A stretch of 64,000 nt of DNA, taken from Litorivita pollutaquae. Its GTDB lineage: Bacteria; Pseudomonadota; Alphaproteobacteria; Rhodobacterales; Rhodobacteraceae. Where the stretch lies: assembly GCF_003205515.1 (NCBI RefSeq), contig NZ_KZ826487.1:62001-126000 (forward strand), written 5' to 3'. Positions 35,090 to 44,148 of this stretch are shown here, piece by piece. Numbering within the stretch: position 1 is the stretch's first letter; every line of letters begins with the position of its first letter. The position numbers were made by a program, and so were the translations under genes. The notes under the pieces are model-generated. The model did not search any database and was not told the DNA's origin. It was given only the letters and a program-made list of their open reading frames with translations.

Positions 35090-35593
35090 TGTTGCAAGCC
35101 ATAGCACCAAAGGTGCCAAGGCAAACCACAAGGCCATAGGCGCCGCCGCGTGAAGGGGCGCCTATGGCGCGGGGGTGGTAGTGGCTGCCGGATCGGTGGA
35201 GCCCTCGCTCGAGCGCCCTCGGCACGACTGTAAGGCGGGTCGCGCATATTTCGCTTTGGGCTATGTGGTATGCGGACCGAAATGATCCGCGCGCTGAACG
35301 GGCAGGCGGGAGCGGGCAGGCGTTTTAAACCCAAAGGTGGGTGCATTGGTCTTGTAGTGATCTTGCGTTGCACCTGATGAAAATGTCCGGTTCGCCATGT
35401 CGCGTACCGCCTCTTTGGGGGCATCGATACACCCTGCGCACCGCTTAACCCGCCAAGGGGAACAGGGCGAAAGGCCTACAAACCGGGTTCGGGTGCGGGC
35501 GCAATCCGCTTGTGTAGGCGGGATGCGTGATTTATTCGTCTGACAACGCAAAATCTTCGGCGCTCTTGACCTGCGCCGCAACGGGAGGCCGAC
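35090..35593. other. 504-nt gap upstream of ilvD
   Basis: It holds a perfect 12-bp inverted repeat at 35133-35168 just after the acyl-CoA dehydrogenase stop. No tRNA, small gene or clear leader peptide was found in the rest. GGAGG 5 nt before the ilvD ATG is its ribosome site. Confidence 0.5.
35133..35168. terminator. perfect 12-bp inverted repeat, possible terminator without T-run
   Basis: GCCATAGGCGCC / GGCGCCTATGGC with a 12-nt loop, 43 nt after the acyl-CoA dehydrogenase stop. No T-tract follows, so it may be a terminator of another kind or a protein site. Confidence 0.4.
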
Positions 35594-37321
35594 ATGACCC
35601 AGTTCGACAAAACCAAATTGCCCAGCCGCCACGTCACCGAAGGACCAGAGCGCGCGCCGCACCGCTCTTACCTTTATGCGATGGGCCTGTCGGATACGGA
35701 AATTCACCAACCTCTCGTCGGGGTCGCCACCTGTTGGAACGAAGCCGCGCCGTGCAACATTTCGTTGAACCGCCAAGCGCAAGCCGTGAAAATGGGCGTC
35801 AAAGCAGCCGCGGGCACGCCGCGTGAATTCACCACCATCACCGTCACCGACGGCATCGCCATGGGCCACGAGGGCATGCGGTCCTCGCTCGCCTCGCGCG
35901 AAGCCATTGCGGATACCGTGGAATTGACCATGCGCGGCCATTGCTATGACGCGATTGTTGGCCTCGCGGGGTGTGACAAATCCTTGCCCGGCATGATGAT
36001 GGCGATGGTGCGCCTCAACACGCCGTCGGTCTTTATCTATGGCGGTTCGATCCTTCCGGGCCGTTTGAACGGCAAAGACGTGGTCGTTCAGGATGTGTTC
36101 GAGGCCGTGGGCCAGCACCAAGCGGGCAATATGTCCGACGCCGAGCTTGACGTTCTTGAACGCGTGGCGTGCCCCTCGGCGGGCGCATGTGGCGGGCAAT
36201 ATACCGCCAACACCATGGCCTGTGTCTCCGAAGCCATCGGCCTTGCGTTGATGAATTCCTCCGGCATGCCCGCGCCCTATGAGAGTCGCGACCAATATGG
36301 CGAGGCCTCCGGCGCCGCCGTGATGAATTTGATCGCGAAGAACATTCGCGCCCGTGATATCGTCACGAAAGAAGCCTTGATCAACGCCGCGCGGGTTGTC
36401 GCCTGCACCGGTGGCTCGACCAACGCCGGTTTGCACCTTCCGGCCATTGCCCATGAAGCGGGTATCGATTTCGACCTCTTCGACGTCTGCGATATTTTCC
36501 GCGACACGCCTTATTTCGTGAACCTGAAACCGGGCGGTGAATATGTCGCCAAGGATCTGTTCGACGCGGGCGGCGTGCCTGTTGTCCTCAAGGAATTGGA
36601 CAAAGCCGGCTTGATCTACCGCGATTGCATCACGGCATCGGGCGAATCCATCGGTGACGAGATCGACAAAATCACCCGCGAAATCGACGGCAAGGTGATC
36701 CATTCGGTCGCCGCGCCCCTGTCGAAAACCGGCGGCGTTGTCGGCCTCAAAGGCAATTTGGCCCCCGAAGGCGCGATCGTCAAAGTCGCAGGTATGGAGG
36801 CGCAACACCAACGGTTCGTCGGCCCCGCGCGCGTATTTGAATGCGAAGAAGACGCTTTTGAAGCCGTGCAAAAACGCGAATACAAAGAGGGCGAAGTCCT
36901 CGTTATCCGCAACGAGGGGCCCGCAGGCGGTCCCGGCATGCGCGAAATGCTCGCCACCACGGCGGCGCTTTCGGGGCAGGGCATGGGCAAGAAAGTCGCG
37001 CTCATCACCGATGGCCGCTTTTCTGGCGCCACACGCGGGTTCTGTGTCGGTCACGTTGGCCCCGAAGCCGCGCATTGCGGCCCGATTGCATTGATCAAGG
37101 ACGGTGACACCATCACTTTGGATGCGGTCAAGGGCGACATCAGCGTTGATTTGACGGATGAGGAATTGGAAGCGCGCAAAGCCGATTGGAAAGGCCCGCG
37201 CGAGACGATTTATACCTCGGGCGCGTTGCAAAAATATGCGGCTTTGGTGGGCTCGACCCGTTTGGGTGCGGTCACCCATCCCGGAGCCAAGGCCGAGCGC
37301 CACATCTATATGGATCTCTAA
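35594..37321 (+). CDS. ilvD: dihydroxy-acid dehydratase
   Basis: An iron-sulfur enzyme of 575 residues that dehydrates 2,3-dihydroxy-acids in valine and isoleucine synthesis. Cluster cysteines are C47 ([11 protein letters not shown]), C127 (LAGCDKS) and C199 ([15 protein letters not shown]), the pattern of the IlvD/Edd family. The C-terminal [19 protein letters not shown] is the second family signature. ATG 35594 follows GGAGGCCGAC. It is a single gene, with a terminator-like hairpin downstream that overlaps the start of the next reading frame. Confidence 0.98.
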   Translation: MTQFDKTKLPSRHVTEGPERAPHRSYLYAMGLSDTEIHQPLVGVATCWNEAAPCNISLNRQAQAVKMGVKAAAGTPREFTTITVTDGIAMGHEGMRSSLASREAIADTVELTMRGHCYDAIVGLAGCDKSLPGMMMAMVRLNTPSVFIYGGSILPGRLNGKDVVVQDVFEAVGQHQAGNMSDAELDVLERVACPSAGACGGQYTANTMACVSEAIGLALMNSSGMPAPYESRDQYGEASGAAVMNLIAKNIRARDIVTKEALINAARVVACTGGSTNAGLHLPAIAHEAGIDFDLFDVCDIFRDTPYFVNLKPGGEYVAKDLFDAGGVPVVLKELDKAGLIYRDCITASGESIGDEIDKITREIDGKVIHSVAAPLSKTGGVVGLKGNLAPEGAIVKVAGMEAQHQRFVGPARVFECEEDAFEAVQKREYKEGEVLVIRNEGPAGGPGMREMLATTAALSGQGMGKKVALITDGRFSGATRGFCVGHVGPEAAHCGPIALIKDGDTITLDAVKGDISVDLTDEELEARKADWKGPRETIYTSGALQKYAALVGSTRLGAVTHPGAKAERHIYMDL

Positions 37322-37373
37322 GTCAAGAATGCGCCAGACGACGGGGTATTGGGTCCCGCCTCTTTTGCCGATT

Positions 37374-38312
37374 GTGAAAAGGCGCCCCGCATGTCGCGGG
37401 CGCCTTCTTCGCGTTATGGCGCTTGCGGCGACCCTGCCTTTGGCCGGTTGTATTTCGCCGATCACCGGCGGCACGGCACAGTTCGCCCAAAGCGGGGGCG
37501 ACGATCAGAACCCACAACCCCGCAAAGCTCTGCGCCGGACGAGTATGGTTCGCGGTGCCGTGATCGTCCAAGGACCGCGCGGTTATTGTATCGACGCCGA
37601 AAGCCTGACCTCGGGCGGGGTCTCTGGTGGATTTGCGTTGTTGGCATCCTGTGAAAGCCTGCTCGGGAAACCTGCCGATGCTCCTGTTGAGCCGGCTATT
37701 ATGACGGTGACGGTTTTGCCGTTTTCCCCCCGTCCGATCCAGCCGCGCGCGCATGAAATGGCCAAGGCGTTGGCGCCGCATCATGTGTTGGACCAGATCA
37801 ACGGAGACGGGTTGACCATCGTGCATCTGGCCACCGGCGGCACCGAAATTGCCGATGGAGTCGATCCGAAACACTGGCGTGGAGCGATGTTGATCAATGG
37901 TCATATGATCGGCCTCGCGGTCTATGCGCCCAAAGGCAGCGCGTTGTCGGATGCGGCAGGATTGGAGGTCCTGATCGGGCTGGCCGAAGTGCTGCGCGAA
38001 GCCAGCCCGGTCAGGGCTGCCAAGATCATGCCAGATACCGCCCGTGCCGCGAAAAACTCGCAAAACTCTGGCCTGAACCCGACCAGCCCTCAGGACGCGG
38101 ATCAACAACACCCCGGTCTGAGGATCGCCGGCGCAGAAACGGCCGGGGTCTCGGATGCGCCCCAGAGCCCCCCGAGAACCACCGCCAACGGCATATTGCG
38201 CCCGCCGCGCATGCCGGCCGCTCTATATGCGGCGCCCGCCCCGACCGGTACAGCCACCACACAACCTCGCGGAAAACGGATCAAAAAGCTGTTTCCGCGT
38301 TTGTTTCGATGA
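37374..38312 (+). CDS. hypothetical lipoprotein
   Basis: About 312 residues with a lipoprotein signal: basic lead KRRPACRGRLLR, hydrophobic ALAATLPLAGC with lipobox LAGC. The mature part has no domain I recognise; a central segment (VQGPRGYCIDAESL; MTVTVLPFSPRP) is conserved-looking. The C-terminal third is Pro/Ala/Thr-rich, ending in basic GKRIKKLFPRLFR. The start is uncertain: GTG 37374 gives the best signal peptide, with ATG 37329 and ATG 37416 as alternatives; none has a clear ribosome site. The function is unknown. Confidence 0.7.
   Translation: MKRRPACRGRLLRVMALAATLPLAGCISPITGGTAQFAQSGGDDQNPQPRKALRRTSMVRGAVIVQGPRGYCIDAESLTSGGVSGGFALLASCESLLGKPADAPVEPAIMTVTVLPFSPRPIQPRAHEMAKALAPHHVLDQINGDGLTIVHLATGGTEIADGVDPKHWRGAMLINGHMIGLAVYAPKGSALSDAAGLEVLIGLAEVLREASPVRAAKIMPDTARAAKNSQNSGLNPTSPQDADQQHPGLRIAGAETAGVSDAPQSPPRTTANGILRPPRMPAALYAAPAPTGTATTQPRGKRIKKLFPRLFR
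37379..37406 (+). terminator. hairpin terminator candidate downstream of ilvD
   Basis: AAGGCGCCC / GGGCGCCTT, a perfect 9-bp stem with a 10-nt loop, followed by CTTC only. It lies 58 nt after the ilvD stop and inside the probable signal-peptide coding part of the next gene. Confidence 0.5.
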
Positions 38313-38446
38313 CCGACTATCGGTAATACGGAAACGGTAGGTAGGATTCCCGAAACAATATGCGGGTATGCCGGAACACCAATGGCGCGCCGTTGGAGAA
38401 TTTGCGCAGTCATCCCTGTCGGGCCGGCACAATAAGGCATGAGACA

Positions 38447-39259
38447 ATGAGCAAGAACAAGGACCGCAGCGATCCCAAAAACGCGCTTGATGCCGACGGG
38501 CTATCTTTGTTCGACAGGCTGGCGCATCGCCGTGTTCTACGCCGTTGGGCGCGGTTCGCGGAACATGCCGACACCGCGCCGTTGCATCGTTTGCGCGCCC
38601 AACGCGCCCGGGCCCGCGTGCTGAAAATCCACCTTGATAAACTGATCCATGTGGCCGAAAGCCGGTTGGCCCTGCCGATGATCGGTTCGAGTGCCTTTCA
38701 AAAACCTCATGATGCGGATTGGTCGTGGCGACCGGAGCTTTGGCGCGGCCCGCTGGCAACGCCGGGGATGTCGTCGGTTGCAAGCAAATCCATGCTCGGC
38801 GACGAGGTGACGTTGTTTCATGACTGTGCCCTGTCGGAATTGACCCTGCGCCAGATGCGCAACCGCCGCGAAGAAGACCTCGCGCCTTTTGGATTGCGCA
38901 TGGATGTTTTCAATTTCGATGGCTCGTTCCTGTCGCTGGTGGTGGATCTGCCCGAGAGCGCGACCACCGGATTGCAAAAACGCCATCTGGTGCGGCTTGA
39001 CCTGATCGTGGAGATGGAAAAACCGCTCGAGATTTTTGCGCGGCTCAATATAAAAAACGGTCCGAACACCGAACAATTGGTGCGCGAAATTGAAGTTGTG
39101 GACAAACATGCCACGGTCGAATTTGATCTCGCCTATTCCCATTTGAACGAGAAGCGGATTGAGCGGGCCTGGCTTGATCTGATTTTTGAAGGGCCGGAAA
39201 TGAATCAGGTCGTGTTGCGCGATGTGACTTTCTCGCGTCGCCCGCGTGCCGAACTTTGA
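38447..39259 (+). CDS. conserved hypothetical protein, DUF6478-like
   Basis: A 270-residue protein without signal peptide. The basic helical N-terminus (LAHRRVLRRWARFAEHADTAPLHRLRAQRARAR) and the RLALPMIGS segment recall the DUF6478 proteins of Rhodobacterales. A C-terminal beta-rich part follows (HATVEFDLAYSHLNEKRIERAW, VLRDVTFSRRPRAEL). AAGG lies 9 nt before ATG 38447. The small gene at 39324 follows on the same strand after 64 nt. The family assignment is from memory of sequence style; the role is unknown. Confidence 0.78.
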   Translation: MSKNKDRSDPKNALDADGLSLFDRLAHRRVLRRWARFAEHADTAPLHRLRAQRARARVLKIHLDKLIHVAESRLALPMIGSSAFQKPHDADWSWRPELWRGPLATPGMSSVASKSMLGDEVTLFHDCALSELTLRQMRNRREEDLAPFGLRMDVFNFDGSFLSLVVDLPESATTGLQKRHLVRLDLIVEMEKPLEIFARLNIKNGPNTEQLVREIEVVDKHATVEFDLAYSHLNEKRIERAWLDLIFEGPEMNQVVLRDVTFSRRPRAEL

Positions 39260-39323
39260 TCCTCTTCGCGCCCGTAATGCCTGTGTTTGATATCTGTCCC
39301 GATGTCCGTAAAGGAGCCATGAG

Positions 39324-39701
39324 ATGACCCAGCTGACTTTGACCAAAACCCGCCTGTTTGAGGGCAAATGGGAAGGCATCGTGACCACATCGGGGGGCGA
39401 AAACCATCAACCCAAAATCGAGGTCACCCACTTGGGTGAGGCTCTGCCCGGCATTGAGGTCACCGAGGACCGCGATAAGGGCGAATGGCAACTCGTCATT
39501 CCGGTTCCGGTGACATCCATTGGCGAGGGCGCGCATGTCTTTCTGATCCAGGACAGCGAGACGGGGGAAACACTGGAAAGCTTTTCGGTCATCGCGGGCG
39601 AAGCCATTGCCGACGATATGCGCGCCGAAGTCGAACTTCTGCGCGAAGAACTTGATATGCTCAAACGCGCCTTTCGGCGGCACTGCCTCGAGACGATGTA
39701 A
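39324..39701 (+). CDS. small conserved hypothetical protein
   Basis: A 125-residue soluble acidic protein. The first two thirds look like a beta domain (LFEGKWEGIVTTSGG, EWQLVIPVPVTSIGEGAHVFLI), and the end is a helix likely to form a coiled coil (MRAEVELLREELDMLKRAF). ATG 39324 is preceded by AAGGAGCCATGAG, a good ribosome site. It follows the DUF6478-like gene and may be its partner. No known domain is recognised. Confidence 0.8.
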   Translation: MTQLTLTKTRLFEGKWEGIVTTSGGENHQPKIEVTHLGEALPGIEVTEDRDKGEWQLVIPVPVTSIGEGAHVFLIQDSETGETLESFSVIAGEAIADDMRAEVELLREELDMLKRAFRRHCLETM

Positions 39702-39794
39702 GCGGCTCGCCCGCTGTTATGGGCGGTGTGCAAGTCGCGTCTCGGCAGGCTCCTTTCTGTCACGGCTGGTATAGGGAGGCGTGGCGCCGCGCCG

Positions 39795-39914
39795 ATGAAA
39801 CACCTGTTTCCACGTTTCCGTGCGATCAACGATCTGTGGCGAAATCCCGATATTGTCCGCAATACGCCCCAGTTGCGCCCCATTCCGCTGTCATACACCT
39901 CCGCAATGAATTGA
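39795..39914 (+). CDS. possible 39-residue small protein
   Basis: ATG 39795 to TGA 39914 encodes MKHLFPRFRAINDLWRNPDI and onwards, ending PLSYTSAMN. The composition is protein-like and it ends 19 nt before the LysR start, but there is no strong ribosome site, and codon evidence is thin at this size. Confidence 0.3.
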   Translation: MKHLFPRFRAINDLWRNPDIVRNTPQLRPIPLSYTSAMN

Positions 39915-39933
39915 AATGCAGAGGTGCCGGTTA

Positions 39934-40839
39934 ATGGATCGTTTGACGGAAATGGAAGCCTTCGCCACGGTGGTGGACCAAGGCGGCTTCACAGATGCCG
40001 CAAAAAAGATGGGGATTTCAAAATCCGCCGTCTCGAAACATGTCTCGTCGCTTGAAGCGCGCCTTGGGGCGCGTTTGTTAAACCGCACAACACGGCGCGT
40101 CTCGCCAACCGAAATAGGTTTGGCCTATTATGACCGCGCCCGCCGGGTTCTCAATGATGCCGGTGAGGCCGATGCGCTGGTGTCCTCGATGCAAAGCGAT
40201 CCCTCGGGTCTTTTGCGCATCTCGGTGGCGACGGATTTCGGCGTCAATCATCTTTCGCCGGTGTTGGGCGAATTTTTGGGTGATTTCCCAGATATCACCG
40301 TCAATATGGTGCTCAACAACCGCTATGTTGAACTGATCTCCGAAGGTTTCGATATGGCGATCCGTATTGGCGAGCTTGAAGACAGCACCCTGCGGGCCCG
40401 CAAGTTGACCGAAACCACCAAACGTATGGTTGCCAGTCCCGAGTATTTGGCGCGCCATGGCCGTCCGCTCAAGATTGATGATCTGAACGAGCACAAATTG
40501 CTGCATTACTCCAACCAATCGGCGGGCAATGTGTGGAAACTGACCGCCCCGTCCGGTGAGAAACGCCAAGTGCGCACCTCTGGCGGGCTGAGCGTCAATG
40601 ACGGGCAATCGCTGCTCAATGCGGCGATTTCCGGACTTGGCATCGCGTATTTGCCGAGCTTCCTTTACGCGGATGCGCTCGCTAAGGGCCTTGTCGAAGA
40701 TGCGATGCCGGATCTGCCGGTCGAGACCCAAGGCATTTATGCCGTCTATCCTCCGGGGCGCTTCACACAGCCCAAGGTCCGCGCCTTTATCGATTTTCTG
40801 GTCCATGCCTTTGCCGAAAAAGGCCCGGTCGATTGGTAG
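39934..40839 (+). CDS. LysR family transcriptional regulator
   Basis: A 301-residue LysR-type regulator. The winged helix-turn-helix at 1-60 contains FATVVDQGGFTDAAKKMGISKSAVSKHVSSLE and RLLNRTTRRVSPTEIG, followed by the periplasmic-binding-like effector domain. GAGG lies 9 nt before ATG 39934. It has no divergent partner; the upstream genes run in the same direction and the downstream OmpA-type gene converges, so its target cannot be inferred from position. A strong terminator ends the gene. Confidence 0.94.
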   Translation: MDRLTEMEAFATVVDQGGFTDAAKKMGISKSAVSKHVSSLEARLGARLLNRTTRRVSPTEIGLAYYDRARRVLNDAGEADALVSSMQSDPSGLLRISVATDFGVNHLSPVLGEFLGDFPDITVNMVLNNRYVELISEGFDMAIRIGELEDSTLRARKLTETTKRMVASPEYLARHGRPLKIDDLNEHKLLHYSNQSAGNVWKLTAPSGEKRQVRTSGGLSVNDGQSLLNAAISGLGIAYLPSFLYADALAKGLVEDAMPDLPVETQGIYAVYPPGRFTQPKVRAFIDFLVHAFAEKGPVDW

Positions 40840-40886
40840 CCCCATTTCTCGAGTTTTCCCCCCGGCGGCCTTAATGGCCGACCTAT

Positions 40887-40916
40887 GCCCGGCATTTGAT
40901 GCCGGGCTTTTTTTTT
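40887..40916 (+). terminator. rho-independent terminator after LysR gene
   Basis: GCCCGGCA / TGCCGGGC (8 bp) with a 5-nt loop and nine T directly following: a textbook intrinsic terminator. Confidence 0.92.
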
Positions 40917-40951
40917 GGGGGGGGGCGCTTGCTTGCTACGGCAGGGCGGGG

Positions 40952-42043
40952 TTATTCCGCGTTGAGCAACACCGCTTCGACGCGGCGATTGGCCTCGCGC
41001 CCGGCCGCGGTGAGATTGGCGTTGCGCGGGGATAGATAGCCCACGCCTTCGCCGTCCAATTGCCTGCGGGGTACGCCATAGGCGGCAACCAACCGCTCCA
41101 CAACAGATGCCGCGCGGCGCTTGGATAATCCGATGTTGGTTTCCAGACCGCCGACACTATCGGTATGGCCAACCAAGGCGACGCGCAGAGTGGCATCGCC
41201 AAGCAGAAGGTCCGCCAATGCGGCGAGGGAGGCGAACGGGCCGGGGCCCAATGTCGCCGAGCCTGTCCCGAAACTGAGATCATCCAAAACCACATGACCG
41301 GCGTTGCGCAGCGCTTCGGGCAGGGTTTCGGTCTCTTGCAGTGCCGGGCCTTGACCTGCGGGCCGTGCGGCAGGTCCATCCAGGGCCACAGGAGGCACGC
41401 CCGCCTTAGCCGCCTGTGCCGCAGGGCTCCCGATCGGAGCGATCTGCACCATGTGGACATAGCCGGAGGCACCGGCACGGCTGACCAGCAACAGGATGGT
41501 CTCCTCTCCTTCGGAGGGGCGGACTTTGGGCCGTTGTGTTGCAGTCGCAGTCGCCGCAGCCGTACCGGCTTGCTCTTGCTCCGGTTTCGCCGGTTGTGGC
41601 GATGCGGGCGCTTGTGACCGGATCGGGCGGCGATAGGCGGCGTAACGATAGTCGAACAGATCGACAAACATATCCGGCGCGGCGATCACATCCATCGCAA
41701 AGCGAAAATCGTATCCGCCGCAGCGCTCTGCCGCGCAGCGGTGCAGCGCAGTGAAGCCTTCGGCCTCCAATTGCGCGGCCAGCGGCGCCATCAATTGCAA
41801 GGTTTCAAGCCCGTCCGAGCGCACCCGCCACGACGTGCGGCTGACGCGGCCTTCGGCGCGGTCCATCGGAATCCCCGAACTGGATTGGTTGCCGGTTGGA
41901 TAGGCATAGCTCGCCGGGGCGGCGGTCTCGTGATGGGTTTGCTGGGCATTGCTTGGCAGCGACAACTCAAACGCCGCCGCCCCCTGCACCGTGCAGAGGG
42001 CGAGCGTGCATAACGTTACTGTGTATCCAAGCAACACCCGCAA
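40952..42043 (-). CDS. OmpA family outer-membrane/periplasmic protein
   Basis: About 363 residues: signal peptide (LLGYTVTLCTLALCTVQGAAA), an unassigned N-terminal region with two Cys (CAAERCGG), a Pro/Ala/Gln linker, and a C-terminal OmpA-like peptidoglycan-binding domain (LSFGTGSATL; LVGHTDSVGG; LSKRRAASVVERL; GVGYLSPRN). The domain tethers the envelope to peptidoglycan. TTG 42043 is chosen because AAAGGACGG sits about 8 nt upstream, right after the stop of the preceding gene. ATG 42088 is an alternative that would overlap that gene. Confidence 0.85.
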   Translation of the reverse strand: MRVLLGYTVTLCTLALCTVQGAAAFELSLPSNAQQTHHETAAPASYAYPTGNQSSSGIPMDRAEGRVSRTSWRVRSDGLETLQLMAPLAAQLEAEGFTALHRCAAERCGGYDFRFAMDVIAAPDMFVDLFDYRYAAYRRPIRSQAPASPQPAKPEQEQAGTAAATATATQRPKVRPSEGEETILLLVSRAGASGYVHMVQIAPIGSPAAQAAKAGVPPVALDGPAARPAGQGPALQETETLPEALRNAGHVVLDDLSFGTGSATLGPGPFASLAALADLLLGDATLRVALVGHTDSVGGLETNIGLSKRRAASVVERLVAAYGVPRRQLDGEGVGYLSPRNANLTAAGREANRRVEAVLLNAE

Positions 42044-42059
42044 CGTTAAACCGTCCTTT

Positions 42060-42626
42060 TTAGCGCGATTGCGCGTGATAGGCGTCATTGGGGTGCATCG
42101 CCGTGGCCGAGGCGACGCGGTTCGACATGTTGAAAAATGCTGCCACATTGGAAATGTCCCAAATGTCGCGATCTGTGAAACCCACATCACGCAATGCCTG
42201 ACGGTGGGGCTCTTCGATTGTGGCGCTGGCCTCGGTGATTTGCACGGCGAAATCGAGCATCGCCCGTTGACGCGCATCCAGATCCGCCACGCGGTAGTTC
42301 ATCATCAATTTCTCGCTCAACATCGGGTCGCCGGACAATTGCCGCACCGCCGCACCATGTGCCGTCAGGCAATAGAAACATTTGTTTATCGACGACACCA
42401 CGACCGCGATCATCTCGCGCTCCAGCTTGCTCAGCCCGCTGTCGGCCAGCATCAGATCGTTATAAAGACCGGTGAAGGCGTTGAGTTTGTCGATGTCAAA
42501 GGCATGCGCCTGCAAAACATTCGGCACCATTCCGAGCTTTTCATTGCAAATATCGAAATATTTTTGCGTCGCGGCGGGCAGCGGATCGACCATCGGCAGG
42601 TCGAGTGCGGTCGGGTTTTGGGTCAT
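42060..42626 (-). CDS. AhpD-like / carboxymuconolactone decarboxylase-fold peroxidase-related protein
   Basis: A 188-residue all-helical protein of the peroxidase-related branch of the CMD/AhpD family. The redox motif CxxC followed by His is present in INKCFYCLTAHGAAVR. The remainder (YRVADLDARQRAMLDFAVQIT; ISNVAAFFNMSNRVA) fits the family. AhpD-type proteins reduce partner peroxidases through this Cys pair; the partner here is unknown. The GNAT gene lies directly upstream with 1 nt between them, so they share a transcript with the CinA-like gene. Confidence 0.93.
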   Translation of the reverse strand: MTQNPTALDLPMVDPLPAATQKYFDICNEKLGMVPNVLQAHAFDIDKLNAFTGLYNDLMLADSGLSKLEREMIAVVVSSINKCFYCLTAHGAAVRQLSGDPMLSEKLMMNYRVADLDARQRAMLDFAVQITEASATIEEPHRQALRDVGFTDRDIWDISNVAAFFNMSNRVASATAMHPNDAYHAQSR

Positions 42627-42627
42627 G

Positions 42628-43380
42628 TTATTTTCCTCCCTGAAAAATGCGGTAGTGGTAGTTTTCAGTAACCGACATGCCGAGCGAAGAATAGAGCCGG
42701 TTGGCGGCGGTGTTGTCTTTTACGCAGAGCAAAGTCATCTCCGTCGCGCCCTGTTCTTGCGCCCAAAGCGCGGCGCGGCGCATGGCATAGCGCCCCCATC
42801 CTTTGCGGCGTTGTTCGGGCAGAACCTCCATCGCATGCAGCATGGCAATATCATTATGAACCGCGACATAGCCGGTGCCGGCGGGATAGTCTTTCATCCG
42901 GCCAAAGAGCGATGTTTTGGGCGTGGTGGCGCGCTCCATAATGGCCATGCGCGCGGGGCCAATGCCGCCTGCGGCCCAAATATCGCGTTGGATCGCCAAT
43001 GGCTCCCAGATGCAAAAGGTCGATACCGTTGGCGGTGTCTCGCCGGTCAATGCGGCAACCGGCGCGGCATAAAGAGACACCGGATCGATGAGGCCATATC
43101 CGCGCGCGGCCAATGTCTCATCAAGTGCGGCATCGGTGCCCTCTGCGCCGCCACGGATCATAAAGAGGGGCGCTTGCCCCATGTCGGTTTGGGCCGCTTC
43201 GACGGCCTCTATATCGGTGGGGGCGAATGATGTGTCGCGCAAGGATGCCGCAGACACACGTTTGCCCCCTGTGGCCCCCGTCGCATCGCGCCCGTCGCGC
43301 ACCAAAAAGGGCCCGACCTCTTGCGTTTCGGCGGCGGGCCAAGTGGCGTCGATTGCATCAAAGTAGCGTTGAGAAGTCAT
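42628..43380 (-). CDS. GNAT family N-acetyltransferase
   Basis: A 250-residue acyltransferase. The GNAT fold occupies the C-terminal half: MLHAMEVLPEQRRKGWGRYAMRRAALWA contains the acetyl-CoA loop RRKGWG, and NTAANRLYSSLGM the final motif. The N-terminal 120 residues form a second, degenerate GNAT-like or unrelated domain. The substrate is unknown. ATG 43380 overlaps the upstream CinA-like stop by 4 nt. Confidence 0.9.
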   Translation of the reverse strand: MTSQRYFDAIDATWPAAETQEVGPFLVRDGRDATGATGGKRVSAASLRDTSFAPTDIEAVEAAQTDMGQAPLFMIRGGAEGTDAALDETLAARGYGLIDPVSLYAAPVAALTGETPPTVSTFCIWEPLAIQRDIWAAGGIGPARMAIMERATTPKTSLFGRMKDYPAGTGYVAVHNDIAMLHAMEVLPEQRRKGWGRYAMRRAALWAQEQGATEMTLLCVKDNTAANRLYSSLGMSVTENYHYRIFQGGK

Positions 43381-44102
43381 GTGGGAAAGGCCTCGTTCAA
43401 TTCGATTATTGCGGCGTCAATACGCGCACCATCATGGCCGCGGATCACGATATTCGCGCCAAAAACGCCATCTTTGACGTAGGGGTAGGAGCCGATCGAC
43501 AGATCGGAATATTTCTCTGCCAAATCCGACAACGGCCCCGCGATTTCGCCCTCGCCGCGCTCAATCCGCAGACTTTGGCTCAAAAGCGGCGCGCCGCCTG
43601 TCAGGGTGGGCAGCACGCTGGCGACCATCGCCTCGAACACCGCAGGAACCCCCGCCATGACATGCACGTTTTCGATCGTGAACCCTGGCGCGATGCTGAC
43701 CGGATTGTCGATCAAACCGGCCCCGTCGGGGATGCGTGCCATGCGCAGGCGCGCTTCGTTGATCTGTCCGCCGCTGCGTTTGTAATGGGCCTCCAAAAGC
43801 GCGCGAGCGTCATCGCGCACCGATATGGGCGTGTCAAAGGCGGCGGCCACGGCTTCGGCGGTGATATCGTCATGGGTCGGCCCAATGCCGCCCGAGGTGA
43901 AGACATTGTCATAGGCGGCGCTGAGCGCGCGCACCGCCGCGACGATTGCGGCGTGGTCATCGGACACCACCCGCACTTCGCGCAGGTCAATACCGGCGCG
44001 GGTCAATGCGCCGGCCAGATGGTGCATGTTTGAATCGCGCGTGCGCCCGGACAGGATCTCATCCCCGATCACAAGCATCGCAGCACTGGGGTTTTCGGGC
44101 AT
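43377..44102 (-). CDS. CinA-like molybdopterin-binding domain protein
   Basis: A 241-residue protein equal to the N-terminal (MoaB/MogA-like, COG1058) half of CinA: AMLVIGDEILSGRTRDSN, VFTSGGIGPTHDDITAEAVA and MAGVPAVFEAM are diagnostic. The C-terminal nicotinamide-nucleotide amidase domain of full CinA is absent, as in many stand-alone homologues; the stand-alone form may hydrolyse ADP-ribose-type compounds. AAGGAG lies 8 nt before ATG 44102. It is divergent from sfsA, 46 nt away. Confidence 0.93.
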   Translation of the reverse strand: MPENPSAAMLVIGDEILSGRTRDSNMHHLAGALTRAGIDLREVRVVSDDHAAIVAAVRALSAAYDNVFTSGGIGPTHDDITAEAVAAAFDTPISVRDDARALLEAHYKRSGGQINEARLRMARIPDGAGLIDNPVSIAPGFTIENVHVMAGVPAVFEAMVASVLPTLTGGAPLLSQSLRIERGEGEIAGPLSDLAEKYSDLSIGSYPYVKDGVFGANIVIRGHDGARIDAAIIELNEAFPT

Positions 44103-44148
44103 CGTCACTCTCCTTGAAACCTATTTGCTACAGGTATAGGCCCGCCCC

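Noticed and set aside
35261-37474. Very long open frame (737 codons) on the minus strand across ilvD
   Set aside because: It is antisense to a complete, motif-perfect ilvD and has His/Arg/Gly-rich residues typical of the reverse strand of a GC-rich gene.
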